NCBI GenBank assembly: GCA_024449915.1
Contig: JAMZAV010003246.1
Span: forward strand, 1 to 64,000
DNA from: Sweltsa coloradensis
Taxonomy: Eukaryota; Arthropoda; Insecta; Plecoptera; Chloroperlidae
Length of the DNA: 64,000 nucleotides
Direction: 5' to 3'
The notes under the pieces were generated by a model that ran no database searches, was not told where the DNA came from, and saw nothing but the letters and a program-made list of their open reading frames with translations. Shown here one piece after another: positions 57,060 through 64,000 of this stretch (its first letter is position 1; each line of letters begins with the position of its first letter). A program made the position numbers and the translations under genes.

Positions 57060-60000
57060 TTCTTTTTAAACCACAATTACTTTTTCTTTTCTTTTTAAGG
57101 GTTTTTTCCTTAATTTTCCGGCGAGCGCCCCCGATTCTCGAGGTCTCATGTTAAATTCCCGAAAACGGATGGGAAAACAACAAACGAAATTTTTCTTTTC
57201 ATTTATTTCCCCTTTTTTTGGGTTTTTTATTTTTTTTTTTGTCTGTCATCAGCGGGAAAAGTATCCCCTAGACGAGCCCACACCTATATTCCCCCCAATC
57301 AATGACCCTAAGACATATAAGAAAAAAAATGGGCCCAAAACCCCAGGAAAATTGCAATATTAGTTTTTTTGGTATCATTTTCTTCAAAAAAGTCCTCTTT
57401 AACATAGTAAAAACCCGAAAAAATTTCCGCCACTGGGAAATTTTTTATTTGGACTTAAAAAACCCCCAATTCCCCCTTCACATTAAAATTTTTGATTTAA
57501 CCAAACTACCCGATTTTGGTTCAAATAAAGCTTATAGCTTCCCGTTGACAGTATTGTAGTAATTTAATGTAGTTTTCATTAGACGGGGGGAAATAGGGGT
57601 AAATAATTACTTTTATATCAAAATTTAAAAATACTTTTTTAAATAAATTACTTGCTATAATTAATTTTTTAAATTTTTCCAAAAATAATTTTATTACTCT
57701 TATCATGATTCTCTTCTTTCTGTCTTTATTTTTATGTTTCAAGCCCCATATAACCATTATCTTTCAAAATTTTTTTGGGGATGAATGGGGAGTTGTCCCA
57801 GCTGTTCCCATTCCCTTCCTTGCAGACAGTGGAAATTTTCATTCCCTGGTTAAATCAGCTACATATTTGAGTCTCGCATTCAGTTTTTACATAAAATTCC
57901 AACTCGAAACCCCTTCTCGGGGTTTGGGCCCCGTTATTAGGGGATTTTTTATTTCCCTAAAAACTAATGGCGAGCTCGGGGTCGTCGTGGGAGAATTTTC
58001 CCCCTTCCCTTTGACTACCTCCCCCCGAGGGCGACGAAAATGCCCACAGGGGAACGGATGATACCCAGACGGGGGACCACGACGGGGGGGAACCCCCTGC
58101 CCTCCCATACCTTGGGGCCCGGGTTTTTTACCAGCACAGGCCTTCCCCCCCCTTGCCCCCCCGCGTCTCCCCCTTCCGTCCCCCCTTCAAAAGAATGGTA
58201 AAACATGGGGGTTAAACTCACATTTCTAGAAATTGTTTTTCTTGGGGCGCGAATAATCCTGTTAAAACGCCCCAAAAAAACTACTAATATTTTATAAGAA
58301 TACAAAACCCTTCCCTTTTAGTTTGGCCCGGGGTTTGGACTAAATCATTAATGTTAAAAGCAATTTTTTTTCCATGCTTTAAATTTTGGAATTAAAAACC
58401 CTTTAAATCTTGGTTTTAGCACTTTTTTGGGGGTAGGGGGGTAGCTATTCAGCCTTAGCAAACGTTTTCCCTTTAAATGCGGGCCCTTTTTCCCTAAAAA
58501 TCTTTTGCCGGAAAGTTTACAAGGGTTTTTAAATTCTTTTTTTTTCCCCAAAACATGCAAAACCAAAAGCCTTCTCTTCGGGCTTTTTGAATTTTAAATT
58601 CCCTGGCAAACCATAAGCGGAACAAAACGTGTCCGCCTGTTCACAACAATTTTTTTTTACCCTTTAAGCTTAGAAAGTGCTATTCTTTCTCCAACATTGA
58701 AAAATTTTGATTGGATATTGCTTAACGTTTTCATTTTTTTATGCAACTTGGCTAATCAGACAAGGGGAGGGCGTAAGGGGTGACGTGGGGACGGGGTGGA
58801 CGCCCCTGAAACCCCCCCCAAAGGGGCGTAGGGGGAGTGGGTTTTCCCCCCCGTCGGGGCCCTTCCTCCGTTTTGGTCACATCCGTCCGTGTTGTCATTT
58901 TTCGTTTGGGGGGGGGGGGGGCGGGGGAGCGAGATGTTTTGCCCACATTTAGAAATGCAGGAGCAATCGTAAATGTTTACAGGTTTCTGGGTCCCAAATC
59001 GCATTTTTTTTTTGTGTACCCCCAATTTAGAGTCCCCCTTTTTTTGGTTTTTTCCGTTTGGGGCCCTGGGAGGAATTTTATGTCATGAGGGTTTGGGTTG
59101 TCAAGCGTGTTTGGTAGAAAAAACTAATAATCGGGTCCTTCTCCAATGCCCAAGGTTGGAGTGTACGAGCCAAATTCTTTTCCCCCTGTTTATAAACCAA
59201 TAAATGATGGGCATCATTCTTAGCGGGGGAAAAATTGTGAAATTTTGTTTTGGTCAAAAAAATTTTGGAGCAGAAAAAAAATTTTGGGGAGTTTGCTAAA
59301 AACGAGTTTTTTTGGGGGGGGAATAGAAATTTTTTTCCCTTTAAAAAAATGAAATAGAAAACTTTTAAAACAACCAGGTTTTAAATCTCATATTATGTAA
59401 CATCCTTGTGCATTAAAGGGGCAAAGTTTGAGAAACCATCATAGCCAAAAATAGCAACCATAATTTTTTATAACTCCCTACGATTTTATATGAGCACCCA
59501 ATGGACGACATAATTATGTTTTTTTTTCCCATGCCATAGGGTTGTATAAAAGGGCCCCACCATCAAAAAACTTGTTGAATGTATCCAGTTCCCTTTCCCT
59601 GTTGGGATTAAAATCCCCAAATTTCATTATATACTTTCCCCATATCGCTTTTTATCTAACCGCTAAAAAACAGACTTTTTCCCCTTTCCCCGGGAATCCC
59701 TTTACGAATCAAAGTTTTCGGGTTTGTTGGCTACATAGTTCTACATTAAAACAGTTGCAATATCATCTTCAGCTTTGGCTGTCTCTTTCTTTCTTTCTTT
59801 CGATGTTTTAAGGGGTTTTGCTCCTTGTCTGGTGGTAAAAATACTTGAGTAAGTGCTTGCATAGTTCTGTTTATTTTAGGTGCAAATATAGGCATTGATG
59901 GCCCCAAAATTGCTTTTTGAGGTTTTTTCCATACCCCGGGGTTTCTTGATTTTAATTTAAGGTTTTTCACCCAAAATCTTTTAAAATGAAAAAGGGGGGA

Positions 60001-63000
60001 ATCAAATGAGAGCCCCTGCCCATTTCCCGGGAAAAGATCTTCGCATCACTTCAAATCTTTTTTCAAAAATTTTGTGTATATCAGGATATTCGAGCTTTTT
60101 ATATCATTTGAAGGAAAAATCGAGCACTTCTCGTAAAAACGTTTATACCTTCTGGTGCAAGAAAAGGGTACCATTTGAAGAGATTGCATATGCGGAACCC
60201 ATTTTCCCCCGCCCGTTCGGCTTTAAAAAAACCCTTTCTTTGGGTGTGGGCCCCCTCCCAAGTCCATGTATTTGCAACCATAACTTTTAGTTCTAGATTC
60301 TGTGAAGATTCCTTTAGCCCCCTGAAATCTTTCTTTTGAATAAATAAAATTTTTTCCAGTTTAAATTTGCATCCCCAAGCAAAAAAAACTCCTCCCACAA
60401 GGCCCTTTAAATTTTTACCCCCAAACTCATTAAAAATTTTCGTAAAAACTACTTTCCCCTAGACTGGATGTTTTTTAAATGGTGGGGATTTTGAAATTTT
60501 TTAAAATTTCCATTTCATTTGAGCTAAATAAAAATAAAATTTTACTCAAAAGCTCGGGTATACGAATTTCCAGGGAAAAATATGCCCAAAACTGCATTTT
60601 TAGCATATTGTCTCAAAAAATTTTTTGATTCCAAAACCCCGCCCCCAAATGCCCAATTGCCCCAAAAACCCCCATTTGCAGAGGGAAACCCTCTATTTTT
60701 AAAATATTTTTTAAAGGTCACTCGTATCTGGTTCATTTTTTTATTATGGTCATACTTTCCACCATATAACGGGTCGAAAGTCACAACTGTAATTTTTAGC
60801 TAGGTTTTTTAAAGAACAAGATTTTTTTATTATTGCCCTTTTAAAGTGCCCCCTGTGTCTGTGTGATGAATCTTACACCTATTTACAATTTTTTGCCCAA
60901 CATAAAAGTTTTTGCTTTTTTTGAAAAAAAATCGACTATTTTGGGTTTTACTTAAAAAAATGCCTTTTTAAATCGAGTTTTAATTAGAGCTCCATAAAAA
61001 AAATCCTAGTCGTCGGTTTTTTGCGGTTTTTGACTAGGGTTAAAGGGGGATTTTTTTCTGAAAAAATGATACAAAATACACTAATTTTTGAAAAAATTTT
61101 GTCCTGGGTCAAACCCAAAATTTCCCCTGGTTTCACAATTTGAGGGGTAACTGACCCCCCTTAGGTAAATGAAAGATACAGGCTATAAATTTACTCAAGT
61201 GCATAGTTTTTAAAAAAATCCCAAAAAGGGCGTTAAAATACGTATGCCCATTTTAAAAAAAACCCTTTCATAATTGCTGTTGGACCACGGGGAACAGTTA
61301 AATTTTTCGGATTGCCCCCAACACTCGGGCTCCCGCCCATTTCTTATCACTGACACATTGCCCCTTTTGACCTTTTCTCCTCACGCCCCCGGGGCTTTCA
61401 TTTTTAAAGATAAACCTTTGCATTGATTCGACTCGGCGAGCGGGGTTGGGCCCCAAATTTAAAAAACACACCATACGGGCCCGGGGTGTTGGGTGTCTGT
61501 TTTGGATGGGGACATCTTTTTTTGTCTTTTGCTTTCAAGTCCACTGACGTGGTTTTGCTCACGGGCTGGTTTTATAAAGCGACGACTTATATCTAACCCA
61601 TCTTTTCTCACCCAAAGCTTTGACCGTATCTCTTTTTTTTAAATTATTATCTCTCTGTCAAAAAATTGCCCAAGGTGTTTTTTGGGCCCCTGCTTGTGAG
61701 GGCCAGGCCCCCAGGACGTCCGGGGAGTAATTTCCTTCTGTTTCATTTTTTAATATTTCGAAAAAATTAAATTTAATTTAAAAATTTAAATTACAGGAGT
61801 GATTATCAAACCCACCATAGAAAATCTAAACATAAGGGTATAAATTTTAAATTTCCCCAAATTGCTGACATTAACACATTTTAAGAAAAACCCAAAAATA
61901 TGTTTTCCCCTCAGTCGTCATATTGTGTTGTTTTTAATTTTGTATTATTTCTAGGAACACACCATTTCATGAAAATATATTAACATATTGTTTTTATTTT
62001 ATAACTAAAAGAAAATAAAAAATTTTTTTCAAAATAAAGGGTTAATCAGCGCAGGTCCTTTTGAAAGGAACATGTTGCTGCCTGTAGTTTTGTTGAAACA
62101 AAGCTGCCCTTTTTGTTTACATGTCCGTCGGGGAAACCCGACCCCCCGGGTTCAAACCCCGCTCGGGTTTTTAATTTATTGAAAGCTCTAAAATTTTGTG
62201 AAAATTTGTGTGTCAAAGAAATAACCCTCGTTTATCTGCAAAAAGGAAAAATTTATATTTTTTTTCCCCTATGTATCGGGGGTCAGTGCAAAGGCATAAA
62301 GATTCCTTGCAGGGGGCTTTTCCCATGTATTAAAGGACTCAAAATAATTGCAACTTTTAAACAAGTTTGTTAGACAAAACACAGGATGGGTTGGGCAGGG
62401 GTTTTTTGGGGCCCTCCCCGGGCAATTTGGGGGCCCGGGTTGGTTGGTTACCAAACTAGGGGCAAACCATCACAAAAATTTAAAAAAAACATATCAAAAA
62501 TCATATCTTTTCTACACTTTTTTGATTTTCTAAAAATATGTTAACTATTTTTTATTTTTCAATGTAATTTTTGGGAAGTTTAACAAACAAACTTTATGGG
62601 TCAGACAACATTGGAATTTATATTATCTTTTTTCTTTGTTTTTTTTTTGGGTATGTTTTTTCCGTTTCTATATTGTCCCCCCTTCTCATTATAATTTTTA
62701 AATTTTTTGTCTTTTTACCCCCCACATTTTAACCCATTTTTCTGGATTTTGTTTTTTTTTTTTTACCCTATATACTTAATGAATTTTGGTTTAGAATGAA
62801 ATTAAAAAAAAAGTAAAGTAATTGTGGAAAAAACCTCTGTCCCCCAAAACCTCTATGTTTTGTCTCCAGGGGGTCGCGTCCTTAAAACCTCAGAATCGCC
62901 CCGCCCACGGGGCGTGTGAACCAGGACCCCAGACGGGCTCATTCACCTGCTCACCCGACGGGGGCCCTCGCCGGGTGTCAGTCAGGTGGTGGGACCCGGC

Positions 63001-64000
63001 AAAACCGGCCCGGGGTCCTCTGCTGGAGCTGACCGGGGGGCCTCAGCCCCAGGCCGACCCTGCCCACCTTTTTAAAAAACGACACAGAGGACAGAAGCAA
63101 ACCCGGCTACAGCTCCAGGGGGCCGGGGCCCCTGGGGGCCGGGACTGCGGGGCCCGGGTGCAGGGGCGGGCTGGAAGATATGGATGGCCCGCCTGTGGGG
63201 CCCCCAAAACCGGGCGGGGGTTTGGAAGTACGCCGGGGCCCGCCCTCCTTTTTTACGTGATTAAACAGGGCCCTTCACACAGTAAAGCTGTAAAAACCTG
63301 GGATGTGAGACACTTTCCCCCCCACCCTCACAACCTAGGACGGTACAATCCAAAAACCCTTTCGCCAAAACGCCCACAGTAAGCCAAGTACGTGCAGTAA
63401 AGGAAACCGGGGTAATTGGGGTTTTTCTAAAATTTATTTTAATTTATGTTGGGGGTCGGGGGTTTGGGGAGCAGAGCCAGGGCACCATTAGCAAAAACCC
63501 CCCAAAGTACAGAGTTAGTGCGGGAGAACATATTTTTCATAGCCCTGGTTCTCGTCGCACAATTAAAACCCGTGAAAATTTAAAATATTTGCAAAACTGG
63601 TAAAAACGGGTTTTAAACCAGTACGGGTTTTAACTTATTTTCCCCCTACGTGTCACACACCCCGGGGTGAGGGGGTTTTTTGGATAGGGGTTTCGACCAC
63701 CCTGAACACGGGGTGTTAACCTTTTTGGCTCAACCGGTTTTTGAGGGTTTAAAACCCTTTTTAATGGCCCCCAAATAAAAAAACTTCTTTAATCCAGATC
63801 ATGGGTTTCGGATGTAGAAATGATTTTGAAAAGAAAATTGAAAACAAATTCTTTGCCTCTTTTCTAGGCTAAAATTTAGTAAAAAACCGGGTTTTTTAAA
63901 ATTGTAAAATCTTAGGGCTGTTGTTCTAGGGGAAAAAGGGTTTGACTCCATCGGGGTTCAGACGGTCGACCCCGTTTTAAAAAACCACCTCGGACGGGGG
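57060..64000 (+). repeat. Corrupted collinear second copy of 39,660-46,260
   Basis: Landmarks recur in order and orientation: GATTCTCGAGGTCTCATG (39,684 and 57,133), the TIR region, the GC-rich repeats, the decayed protein gene (about 59,690-60,700), TATAAAG (43,957 and about 61,573), exon 1 (about 61,665-61,725), exon 2 (about 62,868-63,258), and the intronic inverted repeat. The offset grows from about 17,450 to about 17,730 bases. Differences are mostly bases turned into neighbouring homopolymers and run-length growth. Open frames here should not be annotated as genes. The copy continues beyond the window. Confidence 0.88.
62868..63258 (+). pseudogene. Corrupted copy of immunoglobulin exon 2
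   Basis: Matches 45,178-45,546 from the acceptor (GTCTCCAGGGGGTCGCGTCC) to the end (AAGTACGCCGGGGCC). VSVRWWD and LLELTGGPQPQADPAHL are readable in pieces of the frame, with frequent frameshifts at homopolymers. It keeps some bases missing from the cleaner copy, so it is useful for checking that one. Not a functional exon as written. Confidence 0.65.

Noticed and set aside
57148..63382. Many open frames, including a 186-codon one at 62,822-63,382
   Set aside because: They lie in the corrupted duplicate; the 186-codon frame is the damaged copy of Ig exon 2 plus intron, opened by frameshifts.

Overview
This is eukaryotic, intron-containing, AT-rich DNA dominated by repeats. The best guess is a lophotrochozoan invertebrate, probably a mollusc. 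The reasons are a secreted multi-immunoglobulin gene with phase-1 introns, abundant Helitron-like elements with satellite-type internal repeats (like the bivalve 'pearl' elements), R4/Dong-like retroelements sitting in TAA microsatellites, and clusters of the word AGGCCTA. The species cannot be named from the sequence. There are no prokaryotic-type operons; most open frames are translations of microsatellites or of broken transposons.

Layout. 1-16.5 kb: no convincing host gene. It holds microsatellites, a large inverted-repeat (fold-back) structure at about 6.64-10.15 kb, a related 188-bp tandem repeat at 12.67-13.06 kb, and two Helitron-like elements (11.65-12.38 and 13.93-14.50 kb). 16.5-22.7 kb: a nest of non-LTR retrotransposon fragments with a restriction-like endonuclease (RLE) domain, separated by (TAA)n tracts, plus one fragment of a different LINE. 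22.7-37.6 kb: mostly non-coding, with three more Helitron-like elements, a LINE 3' end and short dispersed repeats. 37.7-39.4 kb: two more RLE retroelement fragments on the minus strand, again in (TTA)n tracts. 39.88-43.51 kb: a 3.6-kb DNA element with about 265-bp terminal inverted repeats and a decayed protein gene. 43.95-49.41 kb: the one convincing host gene, with a TATA-like box, signal-peptide exon, three immunoglobulin-domain exons, a final exon encoding a Thr-rich linker and a coiled coil, and a polyadenylation signal. Its introns carry inverted-repeat elements and a (TTG)n tract. It needs at least two frameshift corrections, so it is either a pseudogene or carries assembly indels. 49.9-53.5 kb: nested repeats, with an inverted-repeat pair around two Helitron-like copies, a third copy, and a minus-strand RT fragment. 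53.5-57 kb: mostly unassigned, with one clean 138-bp MITE at 56.4 kb.

57.06-64.00 kb is a collinear, badly corrupted second copy of 39.66-46.26 kb (the 3.6-kb element plus the first two immunoglobulin exons). Its differences are mainly bases turned into neighbouring homopolymers and homopolymer expansions. That pattern fits an unpolished or low-coverage assembly segment better than evolution, so open frames there should not be treated as genes.

The single host gene probably encodes a secreted, multimerising immune-type recognition protein. The rest of the window records transposon activity: elements targeted to TAA microsatellites, Helitron-like elements ending CTAG before a T, and several inverted-repeat families nested in each other.
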